A DNA stretch of 64,000 nt from Rhyacophila brunnea (GCA_022495005.1 JAGYXB010000196.1:1674001-1738000), one strand, 5' to 3'; shown: positions 44,472 through 55,620, counted from the first letter of the stretch. Numbers and translations are program-made. The notes: generated by a model from the letters alone, not told the origin.

Positions 44472-44615
44472 GTACAACCCGGCCCATCTACTATCAAGCC
44501 AAACTCGTGGAGTCTGGCGGTGAAGTTGCCATGGCCGGTGAGGAACTGGCTAATCTAGTGCGAAGGTTGGAGTCTTCTAGTTTGGTGCCTGCAGAATACG
44601 TATGGAAAAAAAACG
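44472..44615 (+). CDS. Candidate internal exon, phase 1-1, possibly Ig-like
   Basis: The segment after CATGCCCGCAG reads TTRPIYYQAKLVESGGEVAM, then AGEELANLVRRLESSSLVPA, then EYVWKKN, and ends AAACG|GTAAGTG, a strong donor. Two leading bases and one trailing base make both introns phase 1. GGEVAMAGEELANLVRR...YVWKK faintly recalls the first half of an I-set immunoglobulin domain (G-E-x-x-x-L-x-C ... Y-x-W-x-K) with the cysteine replaced by arginine, and phase-1 borders are usual for such exons; this is a hypothesis only. The frame is open upstream to about 44372, so the acceptor is not certain. The segment is GC-richer than its surroundings. Confidence 0.4.
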
Positions 44616-44639
44616 GTAAGTGTGCCTGCCGCCCATAAA

Positions 44640-45485
44640 ATCTCCAAGCATCCAAGCAACAACGACCTTTTATCTCCCACCTTATCTACCGCCAAATATA
44701 TTATCCAGAATTTTGCGCACACATGCAATAATGTAATAATAGAAGGAACATTACTATTCACGCATTAGATTATTTTTAAACATACATATTAGATAATCTG
44801 AATGATTAAAATGGCAAGATAAACTTTTATAAGAATGTTGCCCGCAATAAAATGACCTACTGAACAATATGATATGATCTTAAAACACCACATGCTTTGT
44901 AATCGATATCTCTGATTAAGTTCGACTTTTTTAGATCGATACATAGAGATTTTTTTTACATATCAATAACGATTATTATTATCAGTCATTCATATACAGA
45001 TAGTTGTGAATTAGATAGGCTGTGTGCACACATAATTAATCATACGTACTGATACTAACAACTTTGGCTTAAATCCTTAAATAATGACATAGCCTAAGTA
45101 GATTACAAGATTATTGTTATATCTTTGTTGTATTATTTATTTATTGGACAACTGAATATTAAATATAGCGTTGCCAATAGCACCTTTTTGCCAAATCTAT
45201 TATTTTTCAATAATAGGCATCTAGCTTGTTAACTGTGCATAATATGTCGTAAGCAGTTTAAACATTTTCTTTTAAAAAGCTAGATAATTAGATTAGATTA
45301 ATTTGATAATCTACATGCTTGCTGTATAACATACGATATTTAAGTGGTAACCAGATGCTATAGCTTTATTAATTTTTAATTAGGTTTATGACCTATTTTT
45401 TATTGGTTAAAATCAAAATTCTCCTAAAAACTACGTTCATATATATTTTTTTTGTTTTTTTTTTAATACAGTTTCTAGTATTTTA
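44640..45485. other. Gene-free AT-rich interval
   Basis: No exon or known repeat was recognised. Confidence 0.5.
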
Positions 45486-45487
45486 CC

Positions 45488-45908
45488 ACATTTTTATTAG
45501 CTCGTATTCTTGTTTGTCCAAGATTTATATTGGACGATTGAAGATTTTTAACTAACTTCCCGACTATCTAGACATTTGAAACTTTCAGAATATATCAGAA
45601 CACGACGACAATGCATTATTTTAATACTTTTAGCCATTTTTAAGCAGAATTGAATTCATTTTCAGTTAATTCTGTTTTGTACGGAAAGTTATTTCGGAAG
45701 AAACCCGTAATCCAATCCACTATTATCGGTTGCTAAGTGGGTGGTCCTAGCAACCAAATTATTAATACATACGTGCGTTACTATGGAAATCAATATGAAA
45801 TGTCAAAATGACATTTCAGTATTCTATATTTATTCAGTATTTCTATCAAGTACAATAAGAAAAATTAAAAACGTGGTATATAAGAAGTTCTTTTTATCTT
45901 GTAATTAT
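45488..45908 (-). repeat. Family A TIR repeat, copy 4 (minus)
   Basis: ACATTTTTATTAGCTCGTAT + TCTTG ... ACTTCCCGACTATCTAGAC ... AGAAGTTCTTTTTATCTTG. The outer ACATTTTTA matches the terminal ACCACGTTTTTA-type ends. Confidence 0.8.
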
Positions 45909-45944
45909 TGGTATGTAATTTCTAACCTAATAATCACATCTACG

Positions 45945-46140
45945 ATGGCCGAGCGTCGTGGGTCTCAGGTTCGAATCCTGGGTTTGGCAAGTACACATAA
46001 TAATGTTTTTCAATTTGAGTATGGACCTAATAGGTTGAGCAAGTAGCTGAAATCCATTTCTCGTAAAAACAAAATCTGTTAATACAAGCCTTCAACCTTT
46101 ATAGGCCCATATGATCTTATTAGGATTGGACATAGTCGGA
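45945..46140 (+). repeat. tRNA-derived SINE-A, copy 11
   Basis: GATGGCCGAGCG has a canonical A-box start, but the stretch between the A box and TCGTGGGTCTCAGGTTCGAA is deleted. The B box GGTTCGAATCC is intact, and the body and tail are complete. Confidence 0.85.
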
Positions 46141-46814
46141 AAAAAAATAATCAAATAATTTCTTAATCTAACCTAACCAACCCAACCCATGTGTTGCCTA
46201 TTAAAACAGTAAACCGAATAAAATATTGACTATTATACAAAATTGAATATACAATAGGTATGTGTAATTTATCTAAACTGATTCATATTTTATTATTATC
46301 CAGAAATACTCGTATTTAAATATTACGTCAACGGGCCAAATTGATTAATAGCTTGAAATGATTTAAGCTCTTTTTTTAACAGTAGGAGCTTTTTCATCGC
46401 CAAAATTATCAATAGCTGAACGAAAAAGCTCCTTTAATTTAATTTATTATTTCGATGGCCATAATTAAAAATTCCTAAAGATTTTGTATTTTTCCGGTGA
46501 CTTATTATTATTTATTCTTCCACGAGCCGCCTCTCCAGTGATATTCTCGGTAAGCTCTGTGGTCTGGCAGACTTGGCCTACTTATTGACCGGTTGCGCAA
46601 CCTAACCGGACCATATTCACTACTAAACTGATCTCAATACAGTGACAGCTCGTCGCTGGACAACTTTAACTATGGTTATTATAATATTAGGTATTTATAT
46701 ATAATTATATTTTTCTTCTTCTTAATCAATAATAATTCACAAGATTTGAGAATGTAACATACTTTATTGAACATCCAGAATTTGAAAACGTTAGAATTAA
46801 ATAAAAAATAATAA
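46141..46814. other. Gene-free interval with a small perfect hairpin
   Basis: AGGAGCTTTTTC (46384-46395) and GAAAAAGCTCCT (46422-46433) form a 12-bp perfect stem. The GC-richer stretch at 46520-46660 has no supported exon. Confidence 0.5.
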
Positions 46815-47278
46815 CAAGATAAAAAGAACTTTTTATATACCACGTTTTTAAAATTTCTAGTAAATCATATAAACTTGAAAATTCTATGTATTAATAAATA
46901 CTTTTATTGTACTTGATAGAAATACTGAATAAATATAGAATACTGAAATGTCATTTTGGCATTTAATATTGATTTCCGTAGTAACGAGTTGCTAGGACCC
47001 CTTTAGCAAGCAATAGTAGTGTTTTACTTTTTACGATTTTTTCCGAAATAACTTTCCATACAAAATAGAATTAACTGAAAATGAATTCAATTCTGCTTAA
47101 AGATGGCTAAAGAATAAAAGAATGCATTGTTATCGTGTTCTGATATATTCTAAAAGTTTCAAATGTCTAGCTAGTCGAGAAGTTAGTTAAAAATCGATTG
47201 CAAGATTTGTATTGGACAAATAAGAAACAATTTGTACTGGACATACAAGAATACTAGCTAATAAAAACGTGGTAATAA
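46815..47278 (+). repeat. Family A TIR repeat, copy 5
   Basis: GATAAAAAGAACTTTTTATA + TACCACGTTTTTA ... GAGTTGCTAGGACCCC ... ACTAGCTAATAAAAACGTGG + TAATAAA. Both ACCACGTTTTTA-type blocks are visible in inverse orientation, which best shows the terminal structure. Confidence 0.85.
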
Positions 47279-47449
47279 ATTATAATTAGTGCAAGTATCT
47301 TGATTAAAACCACAAAAGCCAATAAAACTGCCAAATTTAACGCAAGTGCTAAGCTCTTCAGCACATCTATTCTATACACAAGGCTGCTATCGGTGGCTGT
47401 TGGCGACTATCGAGGTAAATTTATCATATTTATGTGATTAATTGTTACA

Positions 47450-47690
47450 ATAAGTTAACCGTCAAGAAGTGGTATGTTTTAGAATTTTCTAATGCAATAA
47501 AATTGGCCTTTTTGACGACCATGTCGGACGGTACGACGGGCTCAACTGATGGTTGAACAAAATTGAGCAGCTCTACCCTTTCCATTCACATTTTAGGACA
47601 TTCCCAGAGGATTTGGTTTTCATCGTGTATTTTTCCGCCATATGGACATGTTGAACGGGTAACAAGACCAAGCTCATAAATACCACAGGA
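47450..47690 (-). pseudogene. Non-LTR retrotransposon C-terminus (family L)
   Basis: On the minus strand LGLVTRSTCPYGGKIHDENQ + ILWECPKM, one stop, then MERVELLNFVQPSVEPVVPS + DMVVKKANFIAL. CPYGG...H-DEN...W-x-CP is a degraded CCHC-like finger of the kind found after the reverse transcriptase of several non-LTR families, here with the second cysteine lost. The trailing D-x-V-x-x-KA-x-F-x-A motif links it to the remnants at 16000 and 62880. Confidence 0.6.
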
Positions 47691-47699
47691 CTAATATAA

Positions 47700-48462
47700 A
47701 AATAAAATTACAAGATAAAAAGAACTTTTTATATACCACGTTTTTAAATTTTCTGTTGAATCATATAAACTTGAGAGTTCTATGTATTAATAAATACTTT
47801 TTTTGTACTTAATAATACTTTTTTTTTCTCGACCATGTCCGATCCTGACAGGATCATATGGGCCTCCACAGAGTGGAGGATTGTATTGACAGATTTTGTT
47901 TTTTATGAGAAATGGATGTCAGCCACTTGTTCAACCTATTAGGTCCATACCCTGACACACACAAATTGAAAAACAATATGTGTACTTGCCAGACCCAGGT
48001 TCGAACCTGGGACCCACGGCTTTATAGTCCAACGCTTACGCCGCGCGGCCACCGTGGGCGTCCTATATAATACTAATACTGAATAATAATAATACTGAAT
48101 AAATATAGATCATTTTGACATTTCATATTGATTTCCATAGTAACGCACGTGTATATATTAATACTTTAGTTGCTAGGACCCCCTTAGGAACCAATAATAG
48201 TGTTTAACTTTTTACGAATTGTTTCCAAAATAACTTTCCATACAAAACAGAATTAACCGAAAATGAATTTAATTCTGCTTAAAGATGGCTAAAAGTATTA
48301 AAAAAATGCATATTCAACGTGTTCTGATATATTCTAAAAGTTTAAAATGTCTAGCTAGTCGAGAAGTTAGTTAAAAATTGATTATTGCAAGATTTGTTTT
48401 GGACAAACAAGAAAAAAAATTTACTTCACAAACAAGAATACTAGCTAATAAAAATGTGGTAA
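47700..48462 (+). repeat. Family A TIR repeat, copy 6, split by a SINE
   Basis: The left part (47700-47819) and the right part (48067-48462) are collinear with the other copies. The interruption at 47820-48066 is a complete minus-strand SINE-A. Confidence 0.88.
47820..48066 (-). repeat. tRNA-derived SINE-A, copy 12, nested, with TSD and poly-A
   Basis: Flanked by ATAATACT at 47812-47819 and 48067-48074. On its own strand it starts with GGTGGCCGCGCGGCGTAAGC (A box), has an intact B box GGTTCGAACC-type (CCAGGTTCGAACCTGG), and ends GGACATGGTCGAGAAAAAAA. The poly-A, exact TSD and intact promoter make it the youngest-looking copy in the window. The A-box/B-box arrangement and GGCCG...GCGGC D-arm recall a class II (Leu/Ser-like) tRNA ancestor lacking the variable arm. 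Confidence 0.93.
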
Positions 48463-49150
48463 AATGAACCGAAAGTGACTGTGATGGTAAAACATTATTA
48501 TTTATGGCAATATAAAATATTATCAAAGTAACGCCACTGTTTTAATAGTATGTTGTGATGTTGGATATATGTATCATTTTCAAAAGAAGCCATACCACTT
48601 TCCTCTCGAGCAGAGAATATTGTCTTCCTTACTTACACCCTGCGTGCCGAATGCCGAATCCGTGGGCGAAGTGAAATAATTATTGAAAGTCATCCAAACT
48701 GAAAACAAATATCGCTTAGTTAATAAGAAACCAATATACATCCGTCACGGTTCAAAACAAGAGCGAGGTCGCCTGGTTATTTTACGTTCAATCACATTTT
48801 TTTTTTAATTTTCGTAGGCAAGGACCTCACAGCATCTCTATTAACAAACAATTGGAAAGGTTAATTAGTAAAATGTTCAGATTAATCACTGTTCTGTTGT
48901 ATTTATCCGGAGGTGCACTGCAAAAATTATTAGTATTGATAATTACTTGCATACTAATTAACAAAATAATTAATTATACTGAACGAAAACAACTAATCTA
49001 ATTAATATTATCATAATGATTTATAACTTTCTATATATTATAACTAAAGCTTCTTTAACAGCGATGGTGTATAATGACGTATAGGAAAGTAACGTAAGAC
49101 CAAAACTCATCACGAAATATTTAAGTATTAATGCAAAATTGATAATCATA
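48463..49150. other. Gene-free interval
   Basis: No supported exon or known repeat. Confidence 0.5.
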
Positions 49151-49935
49151 CCCCGTTTACACGGGTTACATGTAAGTTGTACGTATGCAGTTCATCGTGG
49201 GACACTTATTCGTGCACCGCAGTACGTGAAACAAGAGTTCGTATAACATTTTGTCAAATGACGAGTTCTTCGTTGAATATTTCACCGTGGAATACATTTG
49301 TACGTATCTTACAAAATGCTAGCTGATAGTAGATACTGTTCAAATTAGATTAACCCTAACCTAACCTAGTAAAGACATCTCATAAAATTCGCCACATGTT
49401 GTAGCATACGTACACATATACTCCACGGTGAAATGTTCAACGAAGAACTCGTCATTTGATTAAAATATTACACGAACTCATGTTTCACGTACTGCGACGC
49501 ACGAATAAGTGTCCTGCGGTGAACTGTTGACGTACAACTTTCCGAATACGGTTTATACATAGATTTGCTGTGCACAATAAGAAAATGTATGGGAAAACAT
49601 GTATTATCCTGCAGTAGGCAAGATTGCGTGCATTAATCAAACAAGTTTGGACGGTTTTGAATTCAACGCGCAAGTACGATTATTTTCGATCTGCGCCTGC
49701 GCAGTAGAGCGATATTAGCGAACATGTCAGTAAAAAAACGATCTACTCATTTTGAGCTTAACCGATTTTCAATACGACCTGTCAGGTAGTACTATAAAAT
49801 GACAACATCGCGCCTCGCTTACTCTTGAAGAATGAGATTGGAGAGACAGTCAGCACTTTTACTTGTAAACAGTTATTGTCATCATAGTTTAAAATAAGCA
49901 CTATTGCTGACAGTGATTCCATGCACGTGTAAAGG
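49151..49935 (+). mobile_element. Family J MITE, copy 2, interrupted
   Basis: The start CCCCGTTTACACGGG and the right part from GGTTTATACATAGATTTGCT through CTGCGCCTGCGCAGTAGAGC to CATGCACGTGTAAAGG match the family. The first roughly 15 bp are separated from the rest by the foldback at 49165-49548. Confidence 0.75.
49165..49548. mobile_element. Long-TIR foldback element nested in a family J MITE
   Basis: The left arm, TGTAAGTTGTACGTATGCAG ... GGGACACTTATTCGTGCACC ... GACGAGTTCTTCGTTGAATA + TTTCACCGTGGA, is mirrored at 49425-49548 (CCACGGTGAAATGTTCAACG ... GTGCGACGC...-type ... CGTACAACTT), about 120 bp per arm with modest divergence. The central spacer includes AACCCTAACCTAACCTAG. There is no coding sequence. 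Confidence 0.8.
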
Positions 49936-50320
49936 CTGCTAAATGTTCGATTTTTATGTAGTAAATGAACATATTTTAAATATAGAACATTCGAAATAAA
50001 AGAAATGATTTTTTTCTGTCAGATCAACAAAATGGATTAGGTATAAACACAAATAAGTACTCATGTATCATGTATGTAAAATATATTATGAGATGAATAT
50101 GTACAATTTCTTATAAAAAATTTAATATATATTTTTAACTAAATGATTGTATATTATTATTGCAAACAAACAGAATTATATAGAGAAGCAATAATATCTA
50201 ATAATAAAATAATAAAACGAAATAAGTGACAAAAGATGTAAAATTAAAAGTACATTATTATATAAACCATTAATAGAATAATTATAAAACTATTGATATA
50301 TTAGGTAAATATATAAAATA
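49936..50320. other. Gene-free AT-rich interval
   Basis: No exon or known repeat was recognised. Confidence 0.5.
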
Positions 50321-50321
50321 C

Positions 50322-50401
50322 CTCCTCCAGTCCCTTGGATACCTCAAGATTGCCTAAAACAGCGACTGCATATACTATGTTGTCACAATAACCATAGCAT
50401 T
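50322..50401 (-). CDS. Candidate 80-bp internal exon of an unidentified gene
   Basis: On the minus strand TATTATTTTTTTTACACAG is a strong acceptor and GAGGAG|GTATTT is a fair donor. After two bases the single open frame reads CYGYCDNIVYAVAVLGNLEV then SKGLEE; the other two frames hit stops within the segment. The intron phases are 1 in and 0 out. Two close cysteines and a GC content above the flanks favour a real exon of a secreted or membrane protein. I do not recognise the family, and no neighbouring exon was located. Confidence 0.5.
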
Positions 50402-50404
50402 CTG

Positions 50405-51520
50405 TGTAAAAAAATAATATAATTAGGAAATGATTTTATGTTATAAATGCTATTTTCTACATTTCTAGAAGATATCTATAAATTAGTAGGTCCATTATAA
50501 TGGACAAATTAAAGTATTAATCTAGCTTTTATGAATTATTTATACCGAAAACGGGACGACAAAGACAAGACTTTCGACAATAATTGTCTTCCTTGATTCC
50601 AATAAAAATACACAGTAAACTATGAAAATATATAAAATCTTGTCTGCCAAAGGTAATTAAGTATAACCGTTTATTAATAAATAATGTTTCATTCACAATA
50701 ATTAAGTATATAATGTAGTGGATTATTTAACATACTGATAAAATAAATGTTTAAAATAGAATTACATGCTTAGACTGATTGCATAGAAGACGACAAACGT
50801 TAAAATAGCTATAAATTCATATCATGTTTTTGAGACTTACAAACTTTTGGCAGTAACTTTACGATATTTGTATTAATAACAATTTTTGAATAAGTAGTCA
50901 TTCATTGCCAGAGAACAAGATATAAAAAAATACTACTATTATAGTAACACAATAAACATGATTTCTCTCTATTCATTTTATTAGATATTTTAAAATTTAT
51001 TGTATAGAATATACAGGTTGAAATTTCGCAAGGAAAAAAAACACAACAATATCCTCATATAGATCACATATCGCGTACATATTAAGTGGTATGAACAGCT
51101 TTAAATTTATTAACATTAACGTTACATAAAAAAAAACATAATAACATTCGAAGAAAGTGGACTACAAAGTACGCTCCAGGCAAAAAACGACATTATATTG
51201 TTATGTCTGGCGTTACAAAATGATAATAATATTATTATTATGCGACTCTAAGAGACCTTTGACGCATAGAAAAACGAAATTGTGGCAGTATGCTGATGGT
51301 GTTGCGTAAAAAAAGGATTTAAAATTCTAGGCAGCATTAATAGGCTGTGTGAATTTCCATAAAAGTTTGAAATAAAAATGCTATACGATGCAAATTTATT
51401 AAGTGAACAGTTGAAATCAGAATAAAAACACTTTATGATATTTAATATGTGTGACCACATACTGAATAAAAATAAAATAATATAGAACGCAACTTGATAA
51501 ATAATGTAGAGTAAATTTAA
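50405..51520. other. Gene-free AT-rich interval
   Basis: No supported exon; the frame at 51248-51460 on the minus strand has no domain. Confidence 0.5.
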
Positions 51521-51526
51521 TAATAT

Positions 51527-51573
51527 CCGTTTACACGTGCATGGATTTACTGCTGACAGTACGCATAGTAGCG
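51527..51573 (+). repeat. Isolated left terminus of a family J MITE
   Basis: CCGTTTACACGTGCATGGAT + TTACTGCTGACAGTACG, directly followed by the outward end of the inverted copy. Confidence 0.6.
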
Positions 51574-51947
51574 CCTGTACACATGCATGAAATTACTGTG
51601 CTTATTTTAAACTGTCATGACAATAACTGTTTACACGTAAAAGTGCTGACTGTCTCTCCAATCTCATTCTTCAAGAGTAAGCAAGTAAACTAGACGCGAT
51701 ATTGTCATTTTATACTACTATTTTGACAGGACGTATTGAAATCAGTTAACCTCAAATGAGTAGTTCGTTTTTTTACCGGCAGGTTCGCCAATATCGTTCT
51801 ACTGCGCAGGCTCAGATCCTTCCGCGAAAAAAAATCATCACAATTTGGAAGCTTCCAATCTTGTTTGACTGCCAACTGCAGGATAATACATGTTTCCCCA
51901 TACATTTTCTTTCTGTGTACAGTAAATCTATGCACGTATAAACGGGG
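51574..51947 (-). mobile_element. Family J MITE, copy 3 (minus)
   Basis: From CCTGTACACATGCATGAAAT through CTGACTGTCTCTCCAATCTC, ACTGCGCAGG and CTGCAGGATAATACATG to GCACGTATAAACGGGG. Terminal and internal blocks are the complement of the 11851 copy. Short frames on both strands are inside the repeat. Confidence 0.8.
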
Positions 51948-52290
51948 TATTATCGTACAATTTGCAAGATTGCATGCATGAATCAAAAAAGTTTAGCGTC
52001 TTCAGAATTTTCACGTGATAGTTGTAACTTATACGATATTTGAACAGTTGAACGATAGTGGCGAACCTGCCGGAAAGAATGCGAACTACACCGCGCAGGA
52101 TATTTTAACGTTCACCAATTTTGACTACAAGTGAAATAGCACCATACAATGACAACAACGCGTTTTGCTTACGTTTGAATAATATTGAGATTGTGCGAGA
52201 CAGTCAGCACTATTACGTATAAACAGTTATTATCGCGATAGTTTAATTTTCACACTATTGGTATCAGTAAATCCACGCAGTGTACAGGCA
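51948..52290 (+). mobile_element. Family J MITE, copy 4, joined head-to-head to copy 3
   Basis: CAAGATTGCATGCATGAATC, GAACCTGCCGGAAAGAATGC, TTGAGATTGTGCGAGACAGT and CGCAGTGTACAGGC follow the plus orientation of the family. Its left terminus is missing or shared with copy 3. Confidence 0.65.
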
Positions 52291-52294
52291 ATAT

Positions 52295-53540
52295 AACGTA
52301 ATTATGCTTCTTTCAATTCGACACACATTGATATGCAACAAAAATATAGGTAAAATATATTTTTTTTAAATTTTACATGAACAAATGAGCCAAGTAAATC
52401 GTATTTTAAGAATCATTATATCGGTGATTTTCAAATATCTTCATTCTACGGCCCCGACAAGTTGTGAAAAAGGACTTCCGACTGGAGTTTGTGATTTCTC
52501 GACCTTTTTCACTTTTTTAGCTCTTCCGGCCAAAATATTCAGATATAAATATATATATCAGAATTAAAGTCAATAGCTTTTTCTATTTCTGTCTATTTCT
52601 CGAAGACTAGATTTCTCGATCACAACCTCTACTCTCGACCGATATCTTATAATTTTTAGTCACCAACATACTGTATTTTGTTATTATTAATGCTACATTA
52701 AAAAGAACAATTGTTTATCAAGCAAACACAGCGAATTTCTAAGATAAAAGGTAATATGTGTTTTAGTACCGCGAAATAATAGTTTTTAAATGTTAACAAA
52801 CACAAAATATAAATTCAGCATCCTTGACAGTTTATTTTGGTGCCACATTATTATTTATACATGTCTAATATGCGCGCTTATTTGTTTTTTTAATTTTAAA
52901 TATCCTTCTAGATTCTATTAAATATCTAAAATCTACACAATGTCAATCTAAAATATTTAAAACTTGTTTTGTTTACGTTGTCATGGAAACTTAAACTGAA
53001 ATTAGGAATCTAAAATAAGAATATAAATTATTGTATTAATGGACCTAGTTAATATTGCTTTAGTTGAACCAAACCTAAGGTCAAATGCCAACAGTAGATG
53101 ATCTGTAATAAACAGTATTACGTTTTCATTTGACATACGCCCATTAATTTAATACCTTGAATTTGAGATTAAAATATGTCAGTTTCGTATTATGATATGT
53201 ACTATATCATAATATGTAATTTAGTTGTACCTTTAATATATATTATGAATATATATATGTGTAGCTACACATTATCATTATACCATTGTATCTAGTGCTT
53301 TAAGCGTTCCCTTGAAACTATATAAGTCAATCATTTTGACTGTTTAGTTTGCGTAGGAAGTAATACAAGATGTATAAACTATGTTGCATATACGATTTAT
53401 TTTATTATATATCTCGAATATATTACAAACGTTACATTACAGCATCTATTACTTATAAGTAGGGTGACTACATTTTATTAAAGAATAAATAATAAATCGG
53501 TAATGTGATGGGAGAGGTATATATTATATTAAACGTGATT
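52295..53540. other. Gene-free AT-rich interval
   Basis: No exon or known repeat was recognised. Confidence 0.5.
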
Positions 53541-53549
53541 TTTCGTGGG

Positions 53550-54330
53550 AATCTTTGCGTCTGGCGTGTTGAAGTCGAAGTAGGTACAATGCGGAGGATA
53601 AGGTTACCTCATAAGAGTGAGAAACTGGGATAGTTGGACTGCGCCACGAGACATTTGAGGATGATCAGTCAAATTACTTAATTAGAAACCGGTAGCACTG
53701 GATCCATCATGGGTTGTAAGGCCAATAATGATGATAATACACTATTAGTATTTTGGGAGTGAAGTTGTTGGCTTTGATGATCACGTCGGGGTCACCGCTA
53801 TGGGCTGGATGATGCTGCGGAGGAAAGACTAATTTGTGGTTACTCAAGTGAATCGAGAAGAGAGCAGGACGCATGAGAGATGTTTGCTTGAGTTCCAGGC
53901 ACGGTGAAAGAATCCTTCAGGGCGAGGCGCGGCGAGAGAGTGCACTGGTCCTAGGCTCGGTGGAAGATAGTACTATGCGGTAAGATCTGCCCAGTCTGAA
54001 GCACGATGATATAGAGTGTACTATCTACCATCAACGGTGACTCACTATTTATTGAAATCAATATTCGATAAATTTTGGCAAGTCATTATGATGTAAGTCA
54101 CAATTGGGTAATATGTTCACCGTCGCACTGCTGTAACTTCGCGGCATTTTGCTGACAAAATATTAAGTTGTCACACCTTATCGAGGTATGTCACACTTGC
54201 AGAATTTGCTGACCGTAGATGAGGTGCTGTGCGATACTTGTGTTGTTGCAATCACGCTGGCAAGGCCTGGGGTTGTTGATTGCCACAGTATTAATATCTA
54301 TCAACGCTTAATATCTAGTAATATAATATT
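53550..54330 (-). mobile_element. Possible LTR retrotransposon 5' fragment
   Basis: GC-richer sequence. On the minus strand AATAAATAGTGAGTCACCG could be an LTR polyadenylation region, followed by an untranslated-like stretch and then HPAHSGDPDVIIKANNFTPK. That string resembles the start of insect gypsy/Pao gag proteins (pattern GDPD-x-I-I-x-P-x-x-F-x-P) but is cut off within about 25 residues. No second LTR, primer site or pol was found. Confidence 0.3.
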
Positions 54331-54339
54331 GTGATTGCT

Positions 54340-55095
54340 TGGCAGGCGCGCACATAAAAAAAAGTGATGGTTTGTCGGCTCATTCCAACCAACTGCACTA
54401 TCAATAATATATTTGAAGCAAATGACGCGGTCTTTACGGTGGCCAACGTATGATTAGGAAGAGTCTAGATGTATCTCTCGTACTGATACGATAAACTTCC
54501 AAAATAGTTGTTAGCCATTCGCACAACCAATGACTCTGATAATCGGATCAAGCACACATTGAAAGAATCTCATAATAACATGATAATATAAAAGTCTGTA
54601 AAAGTATATTGTTTCCAAATTAAATTGCAACCAAGAATTCTTTTCCTTAAAAACAATATTATATCATTTTTTTATTTCGATAATAAGTGTATGAAAAACA
54701 AAGCCAGTTACTTATCTACAAAGGTACATCAATTATTGTTAATGAACCTAACCAAAAGACAATATTATTATTAATGGTGACTAGGTCATTATTGCCGTCA
54801 AAACTCAGTCTACTGTAAAGACAATTGTGACTGTTTTCGTAATACTTATTGGATTAAATAATGCAGTATTTCACTGCACATACTCAGATCTCCGAATGAA
54901 TAATTTTATATTCCGGAATAGCTATATTTTTTTATTTACTATTTTACACCTTCTTAGCTATTACGTATAGATATCTCAACAGTCCATTTTTTTCTTTCTT
55001 TCTTAACTTCCTTCTTTAAGCACTACGGTGCATGGTTCCAGCATCAGTCCCGTGCGGCTCCGTCTCGGGACGGAATGAGCACTTAAAATCATTTC
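54340..55095. other. Gene-free interval
   Basis: No supported exon; the GC-richer stretch 55015-55080 immediately precedes the acceptor of the next candidate exon. Confidence 0.5.
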
Positions 55096-55101
55096 TTTCA
55101 G

Positions 55102-55170
55102 ATACGTTTATAGTGTCATGGAAGGCGGCCGTGCATGTCCACGGCTGTACATACGTGACGGGTGGTGGTG
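55102..55170 (+). CDS. Candidate 69-bp exon, phase 1-1, Kelch-like motif
   Basis: AAAATCATTTCTTTCAG is a strong acceptor, and GGTGGTG|GTAATC is a plausible donor. Two leading bases, then TFIVSWKAAVHVHGCTYVTG + GG, one base left: phase 1 on both sides, the same as the candidate exons at 43389 and 44472. AAVHVHGCTYVTGG is close to a kelch-repeat strand (A-x-V-x-x-x-G-x-x-Y-V-x-GG), though a single strand is weak evidence. The frame is open past the donor to 55250, so the 3' border is uncertain. Confidence 0.4.
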
Positions 55171-55324
55171 GTAATCTAGGTAGAGTCCATATATTCTTGA
55201 AAGATAAAACGTATATTAATAAGTACCTAGCAGTTAAAGTACGCGACTAAAACAATTCTAAATAAGAATTGTATTGTCTTATTAATATACAAAAAAAAAA
55301 TATATTTTCAATGAGTATAGATTA

Positions 55325-55620
55325 TTGAACATACATAATTTTGAAAAACACTTTCTGAGAAAATATATTATAACCAATAGAAAAAATCTTTTTGAAAAAA
55401 GTAAGCCACCCCGGCAGGGAATCGAACCCTACATCTCCTGGGTTTACCCGTCCGTCGCATTTACCTCTATGCTACGCAGTGACATACTAATTGCGACAAA
55501 TTTAAACTATTGGCCTTTTTAATACCCACTCATCAGCGTTCTTCTAAATCAAGCTACTTTGGCAATCGGTTTTTGTTTTTATTAAATCAAAGTAGATACC
55601 TAGAGTATAGATTATTTCCC
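55325..55620 (-). repeat. Family B tRNA-containing repeat, copy 2 (best promoter)
   Basis: On the minus strand the tRNA-like part has an A box TAGCATAGAGG (55464-55474) and a B box GGTTCGATTCC (55418-55428), both consensus for RNA polymerase III, in a 70-80-nt tRNA-like unit ending GCCGGGGTGGC. The tail follows (GATTTTTTCTATTGGTTATA...TTTTCAAAATTATGT). The leader CTACTTTGATTTAATAAAAA + CAAAAACCGATTGCC is shared with the copies at 33186 and 61690. Confidence 0.75.

Noticed and set aside
49360..49380. Interstitial telomeric repeat (CCTAA)n
   Set aside because: Only about three units; such short runs are common and it lies in a foldback spacer.
51705..51986. 93-codon minus-strand frame and its plus-strand partner
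   Set aside because: Both are within the inverted family J MITE and are not conserved as protein in other copies.
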